Source: Hymenobacter sp. BT559 (GTDB lineage Bacteria > Bacteroidota > Bacteroidia > Cytophagales > Hymenobacteraceae). From it: a DNA stretch of 64,000 bases. Shown one piece after another: positions 42,831 to 51,859 of the stretch; position 1 is the stretch's first letter; every line of letters begins with the position of its first letter. A model generated the notes under the pieces. The model ran no database searches, was not told the DNA's origin, and saw nothing but the letters and a program-made list of their open reading frames with translations. The DNA lies in NCBI RefSeq assembly GCF_017571525.1, contig NZ_JAGETY010000018.1:30221-94220 (forward strand). Direction: 5' to 3'. The position numbers and the translations under genes were made by a program.

Positions 42831-43367
42831 ATGCTCGCCATTACTTCGCTGCTGCCTTCGCCGGCTTCCGACCACATCAATGCCCTTATCAAAAGTCTGG
42901 AAAAGGAATTTGGGCTAACCGACGTGCAGGCAACCCCCGAGCCCCACCTTACCTACCAGATAGTGGAGCCGGCCAACCTGGAAATGCTGAAGCAGGGCCT
43001 GCACGAGATTGCGCGCACCACCAAGCCCTTCGTGGCGCACACCACCGGGCTGGGCATGTTTCCGGGCGATAACCCCGTGATTCACATTCCGGTGCTGCGC
43101 TCCGACGACCTCAACCTGCTGCACCACCAAGTGCTGGCCCTGGCTGCCCCGCTGTGCTCGCGCACCGACAAATTCAGCGCCCCCGACCTGTGGCTGCCCC
43201 ACGTGTCGCTGGCTTTGCACGACACTACCCCCGAGCTGCTAGGCCCTGTATTACAATTCCTGAACAACCAGACCTTTAACCTGGAGCTCGAAATCAGCAA
43301 CCTGGCCATCCTACGCCCCGAAGGCGATTTGTTTGTGCGCGAGGTAGTGTTCGAGTTTGGACGCTGA
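42831..43367 (+). CDS. 2H phosphoesterase (2'-5' RNA ligase superfamily)
   Basis: A 178-residue cytoplasmic protein with the two histidine motifs of 2H enzymes: PHLTYQI near residue 40 and PHVSLAL near residue 123, at the expected spacing. Such enzymes cleave cyclic or 2'-5'-linked phosphodiester bonds. The substrate is not predictable. ATG is at 42831. It is divergent from the AsmA-like gene and is followed by a perfect 28-bp hairpin. Confidence 0.87.
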   Translation: MLAITSLLPSPASDHINALIKSLEKEFGLTDVQATPEPHLTYQIVEPANLEMLKQGLHEIARTTKPFVAHTTGLGMFPGDNPVIHIPVLRSDDLNLLHHQVLALAAPLCSRTDKFSAPDLWLPHVSLALHDTTPELLGPVLQFLNNQTFNLELEISNLAILRPEGDLFVREVVFEFGR

Positions 43368-43371
43368 GGGC

Positions 43372-43437
43372 AATGAGCGAATGGCTGAAGGCGTGAATGA
43401 TTTTACTAACATTCACGCCTTCAGCCATTCGCTCATT
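43372..43437. repeat. Perfect 28-bp intergenic hairpin
   Basis: 43372-43399 and 43410-43437 are exact reverse complements around a 10-base loop. The words (AATGAGCGAATGGCTGAAGGCG) have no T-run, so it is unlike a standard terminator. It lies between convergent 2H phosphoesterase and LptD-like genes. Confidence 0.85.
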
Positions 43438-43448
43438 CACCCATTGTC

Positions 43449-46400
43449 CTAGCGGTTCAGAATCGTCTTGTTGCGGTTCAGCTTCAGGTCTTGCAGCAGG
43501 CTGCTCTTGGCGGCGATGGTGAAGTTGTAGCCCCGGTAGGGCCCCACCGGAATCCAGAGCCCCGAAATCTGCCAGCAGTGCAGGTCGCGCGTGAAGTTGA
43601 TGGTGGGTAGCGCAAATTCCTGCTTTACCAGGTCGTAGTTGAGCTGCGTGCTCAGGCGTAGGTTGGGCGTGAGCTTAACCGAGCCATTGACCGAGACAGA
43701 GTTGCCCGAGAGTAGGGGCACATAGCCGTAGAGCGTGGGCCGGATGGGCGCCCCGGACGTAGTATAGGAGGCCGTGTATTGAATGGTCGCCTCCCACGGA
43801 ATGTCGAAGTCGATGTAATCGGCGTAAATCTGCTGTTGCAGGGGCGAGCCCAGCACGGGGTCGTTGCTCGGAGCCACGGCGCGCGGAATGTTGGCCTTGC
43901 TCTTGGGCCGGGCGGCGGGGTTGAATTGGTAGCCCAGGCTCAGGTTGGCATTGAGCAGGCGGGCTAGCCGGAATTTGTCATTGCCCTCAAACAGGTAGCG
44001 GTTGATGAGGCGCCCCGTTGAGTCGCGCTGATAGAACGAGAATGCACTGCTAACTACCACATTCAGCTTTTTGGCCACCTGCACGCGGTAGCCCAGGCTC
44101 AGGTTGGAGAGCTTGAGCGAATCGACGGGCCGGCCGCGAGCATCGCGGCGCCCTGAGCCAAAGTTGTAGGCAATGGCCAGGTCAATGCCGTCGGCTAGGC
44201 TAACTTTCTTGTAGGGGTCGGTGCCGGTGGTGTCGCGGTTGTTGCGCACCTTCATCTCAATCTGGTTTTGCAGGGTGAAGGCCACCTGGCTAAGCTGCGT
44301 GCTGGCCTGCGACTGGTACACGCCCTGGTAGCGCGTAAACTGGCGCGGGTCGAGAATGCGGTTGTTGTAGGCCGATTGCAGGCTGCCGAAAGTGGGTGCG
44401 CCGCCCAAAAAGGCATCATACTGCGAGTTTTTAGCCAGGTCGGGCGAGTAGGCGTAGCTGATGCTAGGGGCTACTTTGTGGCGAATAGCCTTCACGTAGT
44501 GGTCGCCCTTAAAAACTACCGTGCCGTAGAAATTCGTGCTGGCCGACACGTTGGCCGAGTAAGAATAAGCCCGCTCGAAAGCCGGCGAGATGGTATCGAC
44601 CTTTACGGCCCGCACGCGCTCTAAGTAGCTGTATTGCAGGCGCTGCGAGTACCACGTTTCGCCATAGTTGACGGAGGGCTGCACCTGAATGTGGCGGCCC
44701 ACCAGCGCAAAGCCGGGCAGCGTAATCTGAAACTGGTGCTGCATACCGTTTTGAGCATTGTGCAGCAGCCGGCCCACGTTGGCAAAGCTCACCGGGATGG
44801 TGTAGGCCGTGGTGCTGCCCCCTAGCAGCGGCACATCGGCGGCCAGCGAGCGGGCTGGCACCAGGTTGCTGATGCGGTTTTGGGCTACCAGGTTGTAGCT
44901 GAGGGCAAACTGCTCGTACCAAGCCCCGCGCGACTGCTTGGTAAACAGTAAGTACGGGTATTGCCGGGCCAGGCCCAGGTTGAAGTTGGGCAGCGTAAAG
45001 TCCATCGCGCCGGTTTGCACGTTCTGGCTTTGCGAAAGCTGCACGGCGTAGTTGATGGGCAGCCGGCGCGACTGCTTGCTGTAGCTGATAGTCGAGCTGA
45101 ACGTAGCCGACAGCAGCTGCCGGGGGTTCAGCGTATTCACGCGGTTATACGACGAGCTACCGGCCTGCACGCTGGCCGAGAACACGCCGCCGCCCGGCAG
45201 TGGGGTGGGCGAGTGGTTCCAGCTTATCCAAAAGGTATTCACCGAGTTGGAATACAAGTAGTCGGAGTTGACGGCCGAAGTCGTAGTCAGGAGGGGCGCC
45301 GTCGGCTGGTTGGCGTAAGTAAAGCGGAAGCTGCCCTGGTACTTGTAGCGCTTGCGATAGGTGAGCTCGGTGGCTAGCCCGTAGCCCCCGATGCGGTCGG
45401 CGTTGCCGGCGTAGAAGTCGCCGGTCACGCGCAGGCCGATGTAGTCGTTGGGGGCCCAGTAGTAGCCGCCGTTGGTGAGCGAGTAGCCGCGCTGCTGGCC
45501 CTGCCCAAACGTGGGGATGATAAAGCCCGACCCGCGCCCCGCGTGCGGCGTGGGGAAGTAGCCAAAGGGCAGCCCGATGGGCAGCGGCACGTCGGCAATA
45601 ACCATGTGAAACGGCCCGGTCACCACTTTCTGGCCCGGTATTACCTTCATCTTGCCCGCCTCGATGTAGAAGTGCGGGTGTTCGAGGTTGCAGGTGGTGT
45701 ACCGGCCATGCAAGCCGTAGAAGTCGTTGTCGGGCAGCTTCTTCACTACCTCGGCGTGGATGTAGCCTTCGCCCTGCTGGGTCACTACCTCGGCTATCTT
45801 GCCCTTCTTGGTCTTGAAGTTATAGCTGATGTTGCCCGCCGAATAGGTGCCCGCCTCATCCTTAAACAGCGGCTGGTCAACCATACGGTGCTTCACCGTG
45901 TCGCGCCGGCCGATAGCCTGCACCGTATTGGTGCCGTAGTTGACGGTGATGAGCGCCGCCTTCATGTTCATCTTGCCATAGTCGACGTTGGCCTTGTTGT
46001 AGAGCTTGGCAATTTTGGTGGTGATGTCAAACTGAATCGAGTCTTTGGCCCCGTACTTCACCGTAGTTTCGACCTGGCTGCGGCGCTTGAGAATGACCAC
46101 ATTGAGCGAGTCGCGCACGCGGCGGCTGGTATCGACGGCCAGGCCCGTGCTGTCGGGCGTGAGGCTAGGGGCGGGCTTGCGCGACACGCCCGGCAGCGAG
46201 GGCTGGCCCACGTTTCTTTCGCCGGGCGGCGGCGGGCTCTGGGGCGAGTTGCGGTCGTAGTTGAGGTTGCGCGCCGGCTGGGTCGGCACCGAGCCCGGCC
46301 GGCGCGGATTGGTGGTTTGGGCCAGGGCAGGGGCTAGCCCGCCGCCCAGCAGCCAGAAACACAGGCCCACGACGCCCGCCAGCACCCCGCGCCGACGACC

Positions 46401-46451
46401 GAAAATGCCCGAAAAGAGAACGTTAGAGAAAAGCAAATTCAATAAAGCCAC
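43449..46451 (-). CDS. LptD-like LPS assembly outer-membrane protein
   Basis: A 1000-residue protein. After a signal segment (GVLAGVVGLCFWLLGGGLAPALAQ) and a Pro-rich stretch, residues about 130-330 form an OstA-type beta-taco (DSIQFDITTKIAKLYNKANVDYGKMNMKAA, KTKKGKIAEVVTQQGEGYIHAE). Residues about 340-1000 are a large outer-membrane barrel. This is the Bacteroidota LptD/OstA-like architecture, the final LPS insertase. The frame starts at a GTG (46449-46451); no better ATG is available. TATCTTTG (minus, 46479-46486) is a perfect -7 box. It is divergent from the amidase and MCE genes. Confidence 0.88.
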   Translation of the reverse strand: MALLNLLFSNVLFSGIFGRRRGVLAGVVGLCFWLLGGGLAPALAQTTNPRRPGSVPTQPARNLNYDRNSPQSPPPPGERNVGQPSLPGVSRKPAPSLTPDSTGLAVDTSRRVRDSLNVVILKRRSQVETTVKYGAKDSIQFDITTKIAKLYNKANVDYGKMNMKAALITVNYGTNTVQAIGRRDTVKHRMVDQPLFKDEAGTYSAGNISYNFKTKKGKIAEVVTQQGEGYIHAEVVKKLPDNDFYGLHGRYTTCNLEHPHFYIEAGKMKVIPGQKVVTGPFHMVIADVPLPIGLPFGYFPTPHAGRGSGFIIPTFGQGQQRGYSLTNGGYYWAPNDYIGLRVTGDFYAGNADRIGGYGLATELTYRKRYKYQGSFRFTYANQPTAPLLTTTSAVNSDYLYSNSVNTFWISWNHSPTPLPGGGVFSASVQAGSSSYNRVNTLNPRQLLSATFSSTISYSKQSRRLPINYAVQLSQSQNVQTGAMDFTLPNFNLGLARQYPYLLFTKQSRGAWYEQFALSYNLVAQNRISNLVPARSLAADVPLLGGSTTAYTIPVSFANVGRLLHNAQNGMQHQFQITLPGFALVGRHIQVQPSVNYGETWYSQRLQYSYLERVRAVKVDTISPAFERAYSYSANVSASTNFYGTVVFKGDHYVKAIRHKVAPSISYAYSPDLAKNSQYDAFLGGAPTFGSLQSAYNNRILDPRQFTRYQGVYQSQASTQLSQVAFTLQNQIEMKVRNNRDTTGTDPYKKVSLADGIDLAIAYNFGSGRRDARGRPVDSLKLSNLSLGYRVQVAKKLNVVVSSAFSFYQRDSTGRLINRYLFEGNDKFRLARLLNANLSLGYQFNPAARPKSKANIPRAVAPSNDPVLGSPLQQQIYADYIDFDIPWEATIQYTASYTTSGAPIRPTLYGYVPLLSGNSVSVNGSVKLTPNLRLSTQLNYDLVKQEFALPTINFTRDLHCWQISGLWIPVGPYRGYNFTIAAKSSLLQDLKLNRNKTILNR

Positions 46452-46478
46452 CGAGCGAAGTACTTTTGAGGCTTAACA

Positions 46479-46486
46479 CAAAGATA
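46479..46486 (-). promoter_or_regulatory. -7 box of the LptD-like gene
   Basis: The minus strand reads TATCTTTG, a full TAnnTTTG match, 27 bases upstream of the GTG start. Confidence 0.5.
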
Positions 46487-46545
46487 AGAGGCCGCTGCCC
46501 CGCTCGAAGGTTGCCAGCCGGCCGGTTTTTTCCCCAACGACTGAC

Positions 46546-47394
46546 GTGCGGATTATTGCGCTTACTTGTATTCTGCTGAGTGCACAATGCCCGGTGCTCA
46601 ATGCCCAGGACTCACTGGCTCGCCCCCGGCCCCCGCAGCCCCTGGCGGCCGACTCGGCCGCGCCCGGCCCTGCCAACGACACGCGCTACCGCCTGCGCAC
46701 CGTGGTGCTCGATGCCGGCCACGGCGGCAAAGACATTGGCTGCAACGGCGTAGATGCCCACGAGGCCGACGTGGCCCTGGCCATTATCAAAGACCTGGGC
46801 CGGCAGATTGAGGAAAACTCGCCGGGCGTGCGAGTTATCTACACCCGCAAAACCAACGTCTTTATCGAGCTCGACGAGCGCGCCGCCATCGCCAACCGCA
46901 ACCATGCCGACCTCTTTATCTCGGTACACTGCAACGCTGGCCCCAAGGGCTCGCGCGGCACCGAGGTCTGGACCATGGGCCTGCACAAGACGACCGCCAA
47001 CCTGGGCGTGGCCCAGCGCGAAAACTCGGTTATTCTGCAGGAAAAAAATTACAAGCAGCGCTACGACGGCTTCGACCCGCGCTCGCCGCAGTCGCACATC
47101 CTTTTTTCACTTTTCCAGAGCGCCTATATCACCAACTCGCTGCGGCTGGCTCAGCGCATCGACCGGCAGTTTCGCACGCACGTGGGGCGCAGCTCGCGCG
47201 GTGTAAAGCAGGCCGGCTTCCTGGTGCTCTGGAAGTCAACTATGCCCTCAGTGCTGGTAGAAGCGGGTTTTTTGACCGACCGCAGCGAGGAAAGCTACCT
47301 CGATACCCGGGCCGGGCAGCAGGCCATTGCGGGCGGCATTTACCGGGCCTTTCGCGAGTATAAGCGCGACCTCGAAGGGGCACCGGCCGAGTAA
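46546..47394 (+). CDS. N-acetylmuramoyl-L-alanine amidase (Amidase_3)
   Basis: A 282-residue zinc amidase that cuts the bond between N-acetylmuramic acid and the stem peptide. It has an N-terminal signal segment (CILLSAQCPVLNAQ). Zinc ligands His59 (DAGHGGKD), Glu73 (AHEADVAL) and His128 (SVHCNAGP), and catalytic Glu239 (VLVEAGFLT), are all present. It starts at GTG 46546. It probably acts in the periplasm in wall turnover or cell separation. It is followed by the MCE gene, an arrangement seen in other Bacteroidota. Confidence 0.93.
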   Translation: MRIIALTCILLSAQCPVLNAQDSLARPRPPQPLAADSAAPGPANDTRYRLRTVVLDAGHGGKDIGCNGVDAHEADVALAIIKDLGRQIEENSPGVRVIYTRKTNVFIELDERAAIANRNHADLFISVHCNAGPKGSRGTEVWTMGLHKTTANLGVAQRENSVILQEKNYKQRYDGFDPRSPQSHILFSLFQSAYITNSLRLAQRIDRQFRTHVGRSSRGVKQAGFLVLWKSTMPSVLVEAGFLTDRSEESYLDTRAGQQAIAGGIYRAFREYKRDLEGAPAE

Positions 47395-47533
47395 GCTATA
47401 GTTGGGCTTATGCGCTAGCCTAACATCCGCCCCCCGTTTGCCGTTAAGGGCACTAGCAGGCCAGCCGACGCAACTATTCGGGGCCATTCCTCCCTCTAGC
47501 AGTTGGCCATCTCAGCCCTAAATCTACCCTCCT

Positions 47534-48544
47534 GTGTCTAAAGAAATAAAAGTCGGCCTGTTGGCCGTGGTAGCCCTTGTAGCCCTGGCTATCGGGTTTA
47601 ACTTCTTGCGCGGCAGCAATTTACTGTCGAGCGACCGCACCTATTATGCCATTTACCCCAATGTTGATGGCTTAAATGTCGGCGCCCCGGTTATTCTCAA
47701 CGGTATTAAAGTGGGCCAGGTAAAAAATCTGGAGCTGCAACCTAAGGATAATAACTCCATTAAGGCCTCGCTGGAGTTGCAAAAAGGCGTCACGCTCGGC
47801 GATTCGACCAAGGCTGGCCTTAGTGGCTCCCTGCTTGGCTCCAAAACCATTACCCTGATGCTAGGCCGCAATACAAAGGAGTATAGTGGAGGCGAAACAC
47901 TGCGCACTACTACGGCCATCGGCATTGCGGATGCCTTCCAGGCCAAGGCCCTCCCCGTGCTCGATACGGTAGGTGCCACGCTGGCGCATATCAACGGTTT
48001 TCTCAATAAAGACGCGCAAACCAACATTCAGGGCACGCTGCTCGGTGCGCGCGCCAGCACCGAGGCGCTCCAGCGCCTTATTGCCTCTAACCAGGCCAAC
48101 ATCAACGAGATTACCCGCAACCTGGCCCACATGAGCGCCGCTCTCAACAAGAGCACCGCCAAGCTTGACCGCATTGCCAACAACTTTACGCAGCTGTCCG
48201 ATTCGCTTAAGTCGGCCCCGGTGGGCCCGGCCCTGCGCAACCTCAACACGACGCTGGTAGAAGCCCAGACTTCACTCAAAGGTGTAAGCACGGCCCTCAA
48301 CGATAAGAAAGGCTCGCTCGGCAAGCTCATCAACGACACACTGCTCTACAACAACCTGAACGCTACGGCCGCCAGCTCCAATGCCCTCATTCAGGACCTG
48401 CAAGCCAACCCCAAGCGCTACGTGCACTTCTCGGTATTTGGCGGCGGCAAAGACAAAACCAAGAAAGAAACCACTAAGAGCCCCGACGGCTCGGTGACCA
48501 CCGAAACCAAGAAAGTGACCACGGCCCCGGCCCTGACTCACTAA
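47534..48544 (+). CDS. MlaD-type MCE domain protein
   Basis: A 336-residue protein starting at GTG 47534. One N-terminal transmembrane helix (VGLLAVVALVALAIGFNFL) is followed by an MCE domain (about 38-115, YAIYPNVDGLNVGAPVILNGIKVGQV). A long helical tail (about 140-300) follows, then a Lys/Thr-rich end. MlaD forms the periplasmic lipid-binding ring of a phospholipid transport ABC complex between the membranes. The partner MlaE and MlaF genes are not in this window. It is downstream of the amidase gene and ends before a strong terminator. Confidence 0.9.
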   Translation: MSKEIKVGLLAVVALVALAIGFNFLRGSNLLSSDRTYYAIYPNVDGLNVGAPVILNGIKVGQVKNLELQPKDNNSIKASLELQKGVTLGDSTKAGLSGSLLGSKTITLMLGRNTKEYSGGETLRTTTAIGIADAFQAKALPVLDTVGATLAHINGFLNKDAQTNIQGTLLGARASTEALQRLIASNQANINEITRNLAHMSAALNKSTAKLDRIANNFTQLSDSLKSAPVGPALRNLNTTLVEAQTSLKGVSTALNDKKGSLGKLINDTLLYNNLNATAASSNALIQDLQANPKRYVHFSVFGGGKDKTKKETTKSPDGSVTTETKKVTTAPALTH

Positions 48545-48576
48545 GCCTCGCTGCTAGGGCACCTAGTATCTTTGAA

Positions 48577-48606
48577 GCCCGCCCCACCAGGGGCGGGCTT
48601 TTTTGT
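48577..48606 (+). terminator. Intrinsic terminator after the MCE gene
   Basis: GCCCGCCCC pairs with GGGGCGGGC around a short loop, followed by six T. A perfect -7 box (TATCTTTG, 48567-48574) lies just upstream. Confidence 0.85.
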
Positions 48607-48708
48607 AGTGCGGACTTTGTAGCCCGCGTATGCTACCACCGACTAACTCGCTGCTTCGCGGAGTGCAAAACCCGCGCTACCCCTTTCCCACCCACTCTGT
48701 TTTATTTT

Positions 48709-50337
48709 ATGAACGTCGAGTTCAACCGCAACGAAGACCACCTCAAGCAGCTCACCTACCAGCTGCGCAAAAAGCTGGAAAAAGTAGCCCTGGGCGGGGG
48801 CGAGAAGCGCATTGCTGCTCACAAGGCCAAAGGCAAGCTCACTGCCCGCGAGCGCATTGACTACCTGCTTGATAAGGGCGCCGCGCAGGTCGAAATCGGG
48901 GCTTTTGCCGGCGAAGGGATGTACCCGGATGAAGGCGGCTGCCCTAGCGGCGGCGTGGTAGTGGTGCTAGGCTACGTGCAGGGCCGCCAGTGCGTGGTAG
49001 TGGCCAACGATGCCACCGTGAAGGCGGGCGCGTGGTTTCCCATTACGGCCAAGAAAAACCTGCGGGCTCAGGAAATCAGCATCGAAAACAAGCTGCCCAT
49101 TATCTACCTCGTCGATTCGGCGGGCGTGTACCTGCCTATGCAGGACGAGATTTTCCCGGATAAGGAGCACTTCGGCCGCATCTTCCGCAACAACGCGGTG
49201 ATGAGCAGCATGGGCATTGTCCAGATTTCGGCTATCATGGGGCCCTGCGTGGCGGGCGGCGCCTACCTGCCCATTATGAGCGACGAGGCCATGATAGTGA
49301 GCGGCACCGGCTCGGTATTTCTGGCCGGCTCGTACCTGGTAAAGTCGGCCATCGGCGAAACGATTGATAACGAGGCGCTAGGGGGCGCTGCCATGCACTC
49401 CGAGGTATCGGGCGTGACGGATTATAAATTCGATACCGACGAGGAGGCGCTCGACCACATCCGCAACATCTTCGACAAGCTGGGCGCGCAGCCCTCGGTC
49501 GGTTTCAGCCGGGCCACGCCCGCCGCGCCCAAACTAGACCCTAGCGAGCTCTACGGCCAGCTGCCGAGCGACCGCGCCAAGCCCTATGATATGATGGAGA
49601 TTATCAACCGCCTGGTCGATAATTCCGAGTTTGAGCCCTACAAGGACCTTTATGGGCAGACGCTCATCTGCGGGCTGGCGCGCATCGACGGCTGGGCCGT
49701 AGGCATCGTGGCCAACCAGCGCAAGATTGTAAAAAGCAAGAAAACCGGGATGCAGATGGGCGGCGTCATCTATTCCGACTCGGCCGACAAAGCCGCGCGC
49801 TTCATCATGAACTGCAACCAGAAGCGCATTCCGCTGGTGTTTCTGCACGACGTATCGGGCTTCATGGTGGGCAGCCAGAGCGAGCAGGGCGGCATCATCA
49901 AGGACGGCGCCAAGATGGTGAATGCCATGGCCAACAGCGTAGTACCCAAATTCACGGTGATAGTGGGCAACAGCTACGGCGCCGGCAACTACGCCATGTG
50001 CGGCAAGGCCTACGACCCGCGCCTCATCGTGGCCTGGCCTAGCGCCCAACTCGCCGTAATGAGTGGCGCGGCGGCCGCCAACACCCTGCTACAAATCCAG
50101 GTGGCTAGCCTCAAAGCCAAGGGCGAAGTCATTACCCCCCAAGCCGAAAAGGAACTACTCGACCGCATCAAAGCCCGCTACGAGGAGCAATTGTCTCCTT
50201 ACTATGCGGCGGCGCGGCTCTGGGTCGATGCGGTGATTGACCCGCTCGAAACGCGCAAGGTTATTTCGGAAGGTATTAGTGCCGCGAATCATGCGCCGAT
50301 TGAGAAGGCGTATAATGTGGGCGTTATTCAGGTGTGA
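48709..50337 (+). CDS. Acyl-CoA carboxylase, carboxyltransferase beta subunit
   Basis: A 542-residue carboxyltransferase with two crotonase-like lobes. The N-terminal lobe has AHKAKGKLTARERIDYLLD and the acyl-CoA-binding GGCPSGGVVVVLGYVQGR. The C-terminal lobe has DVSGFMVGSQSEQGGIIKDGAKM and GNSYGAGNYAMCGKAYDPR. It moves CO2 from carboxybiotin to an acyl-CoA. Residue patterns resemble methylcrotonyl-CoA or geranyl-CoA beta subunits more than propionyl-CoA ones, but the substrate is uncertain. The biotin-carrying alpha subunit is not adjacent. Its stop TGA overlaps the next gene's ATG. Confidence 0.9.
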   Translation: MNVEFNRNEDHLKQLTYQLRKKLEKVALGGGEKRIAAHKAKGKLTARERIDYLLDKGAAQVEIGAFAGEGMYPDEGGCPSGGVVVVLGYVQGRQCVVVANDATVKAGAWFPITAKKNLRAQEISIENKLPIIYLVDSAGVYLPMQDEIFPDKEHFGRIFRNNAVMSSMGIVQISAIMGPCVAGGAYLPIMSDEAMIVSGTGSVFLAGSYLVKSAIGETIDNEALGGAAMHSEVSGVTDYKFDTDEEALDHIRNIFDKLGAQPSVGFSRATPAAPKLDPSELYGQLPSDRAKPYDMMEIINRLVDNSEFEPYKDLYGQTLICGLARIDGWAVGIVANQRKIVKSKKTGMQMGGVIYSDSADKAARFIMNCNQKRIPLVFLHDVSGFMVGSQSEQGGIIKDGAKMVNAMANSVVPKFTVIVGNSYGAGNYAMCGKAYDPRLIVAWPSAQLAVMSGAAAANTLLQIQVASLKAKGEVITPQAEKELLDRIKARYEEQLSPYYAAARLWVDAVIDPLETRKVISEGISAANHAPIEKAYNVGVIQV

Positions 50338-50828
50338 TGACTATTATCTTAGAGGAAGGTTACCAAACCTACTTAGGAAAACTGCTGCCATCGCTCCGGC
50401 AACAGGTGGAAAACCTAACTTGGGTAATTACAGGGCTGGAATGTTGGGGGAAGTTTTCGCCCCTAATTGAAACCTGGCAGTCGCAATCATACAACTCGGA
50501 GCCATACTACAGTGTAGTAGCCGGCAAAACGTTTTATGAAACATTCGTTGGCCAAAACCTGCAAGTAGTATGGGGCATTTTCTGTGGGATAGCTGGTAAT
50601 GTTCCTGCTATACCATTTGAGGAAGTGCCTTATGCTGATGGTAATCGACGGATTTGGACTGAACCTGAGGAATTTCAACTAGCAGCTTCTGAAATTGAAA
50701 TAATAGCCTTTGATAGCACCTTCACACTATTAAAAGTTCGGGATGAAAGATTAGGACGTCAATTTCTGGAAGTATTCTCTAAGGGAAGAATAGTGCAAAG
50801 TCCTGACGATATGTTGAAATCGTATTAG
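50337..50828 (+). CDS. AT-rich hypothetical protein, 163 residues
   Basis: Not recognised. From ATG 50337, which overlaps the carboxylase stop as TGATG, it encodes a soluble, Trp/Tyr-rich protein without signal peptide. The composition differs sharply from its neighbours (GC about 43-45% by eye against about 62%), with AT-ending codons. The size and style recall small immunity-type or SMI1-like proteins, but no motif supports this. It is followed by a MITE-like element. Both features suggest recent acquisition. Confidence 0.65.
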   Translation: MTIILEEGYQTYLGKLLPSLRQQVENLTWVITGLECWGKFSPLIETWQSQSYNSEPYYSVVAGKTFYETFVGQNLQVVWGIFCGIAGNVPAIPFEEVPYADGNRRIWTEPEEFQLAASEIEIIAFDSTFTLLKVRDERLGRQFLEVFSKGRIVQSPDDMLKSY

Positions 50829-50856
50829 TAGCGTTCATGAAAACCCTGCACTAGCC

Positions 50857-51050
50857 TTTACTGGCGCGCGTTTAGGCGCAGTCGTAACCCGTGCCGATAC
50901 TATTGTGGAGGTTGTACTTCCACTGCCGCGCCAACGGTAAGGCGGAACCGCACCGCTAGGGGCGTGCAGCATGCTCGTTCTACGGGAAGCACAGCATCCC
51001 CCTGATGACAAAGCACGAGTTACGGCTGCGCCTAAACGCGCACTAGTAAT
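50857..51050. mobile_element. MITE-like element with 38-base terminal inverted repeats
   Basis: The ends 50857-50894 and 51013-51050 are complementary at 33 of 38 positions, sharing GCGCGTTTAGGCGCAG near the tips. The 118-base centre is non-coding. No transposase is present. The gap between the AT-rich gene and the SDR gene consists of this element and a terminator. Confidence 0.65.
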
Positions 51051-51055
51051 AACAT

Positions 51056-51094
51056 GTCACAAAAAAGCCGCTGACTAAGCGGCTTTTTTGTGAC
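51056..51094. terminator. Bidirectional terminator
   Basis: GTCACAAAAAAGCCGCT pairs with AGCGGCTTTTTTGTGAC around a short loop. It serves the rightward AT-rich gene and the leftward SDR gene. Confidence 0.88.
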
Positions 51095-51110
51095 TTCCAT
51101 GGCTGCTTTC

Positions 51111-51848
51111 TTACAAATGGTCCAACCGCCCGCCGTCTACGCGCACTTCAGCGCCCTCCACGAAGGCGGCATCATCCGAAGCGAGGTAGGCCACGAGGGC
51201 GGCCACGTCTTCGGGCTTGCCCACGTCGGTGGGGTTTATCTTTTCGACGCCTGACTTGACATTGGGGTTGTTCCAGAGCATGGGCGTGTCGATGGCGCCC
51301 GGCAGCACTACGTTGGTGCGGATGCCCTTGGGCTTGCCCTCAATCACGGATGAGCGGGTGAGCGAGAGCACGGCAGCTTTGGCCGCCGCGTAGGGTGCCA
51401 CCAGCGCCTCGGTAGCAATGGCGTGGATGCTGGCCACATTCACCACGTTGCCGCCCGGCTTCATGTGCAGAAACGCCTGCTTGGTGAAGTAGAAGGCCCC
51501 TAGCAAATCGACGCTTAGCACGCGCAGCCAGTCGTCGCCGGTGAGCTCTTCGAGGGCTTTAAACTGCATCAGGCCCGCGTTATTCACCACCACATCGAGG
51601 CGGCCAAACTTGGCTAGCGTGGCCGAAACGGTGGCGATAACCTGGCTTTCGTCGGCCACGTTGCACATGCTGGGCAGCACCTCGGGAGCCCCGGCTTTCT
51701 GCACCTCGGGCGCGGCCGCGTCGAGGTTGGCCTGGTTGATATCGGCAAGTACAAGGCGGGCGCCTTCCGAGGCCAGCCGCTTGGCGATGGCCAGGCCGAT
51801 GCCGCTGGCCCCGCCCGTGATGATGACTACTTTATCCTGAAAACGCAT
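51111..51848 (-). CDS. SDR family NAD(P)-dependent oxidoreductase
   Basis: A 245-residue classical short-chain dehydrogenase. The cofactor motif TGGASGIG is at 11-18, NNAG near residue 90, the Ser of VASIHA and the YAAAK catalytic pair near residue 155. Asp after the second strand (LVLADIN) favours NAD over NADP. The alcohol/ketone substrate is unknown; sugar or acyl alcohols are possible. It starts 11 bases after the GH1-like gene, and the two are probably one operon, hinting at a sugar-derived substrate. Confidence 0.92.
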   Translation of the reverse strand: MRFQDKVVIITGGASGIGLAIAKRLASEGARLVLADINQANLDAAAPEVQKAGAPEVLPSMCNVADESQVIATVSATLAKFGRLDVVVNNAGLMQFKALEELTGDDWLRVLSVDLLGAFYFTKQAFLHMKPGGNVVNVASIHAIATEALVAPYAAAKAAVLSLTRSSVIEGKPKGIRTNVVLPGAIDTPMLWNNPNVKSGVEKINPTDVGKPEDVAALVAYLASDDAAFVEGAEVRVDGGRLDHL

Positions 51849-51859
51849 AAAAGAAGGGG

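Noticed and set aside
50857..51050. Insertion sequence with transposase
   Set aside because: The element has inverted ends but no open frame large enough for a transposase.
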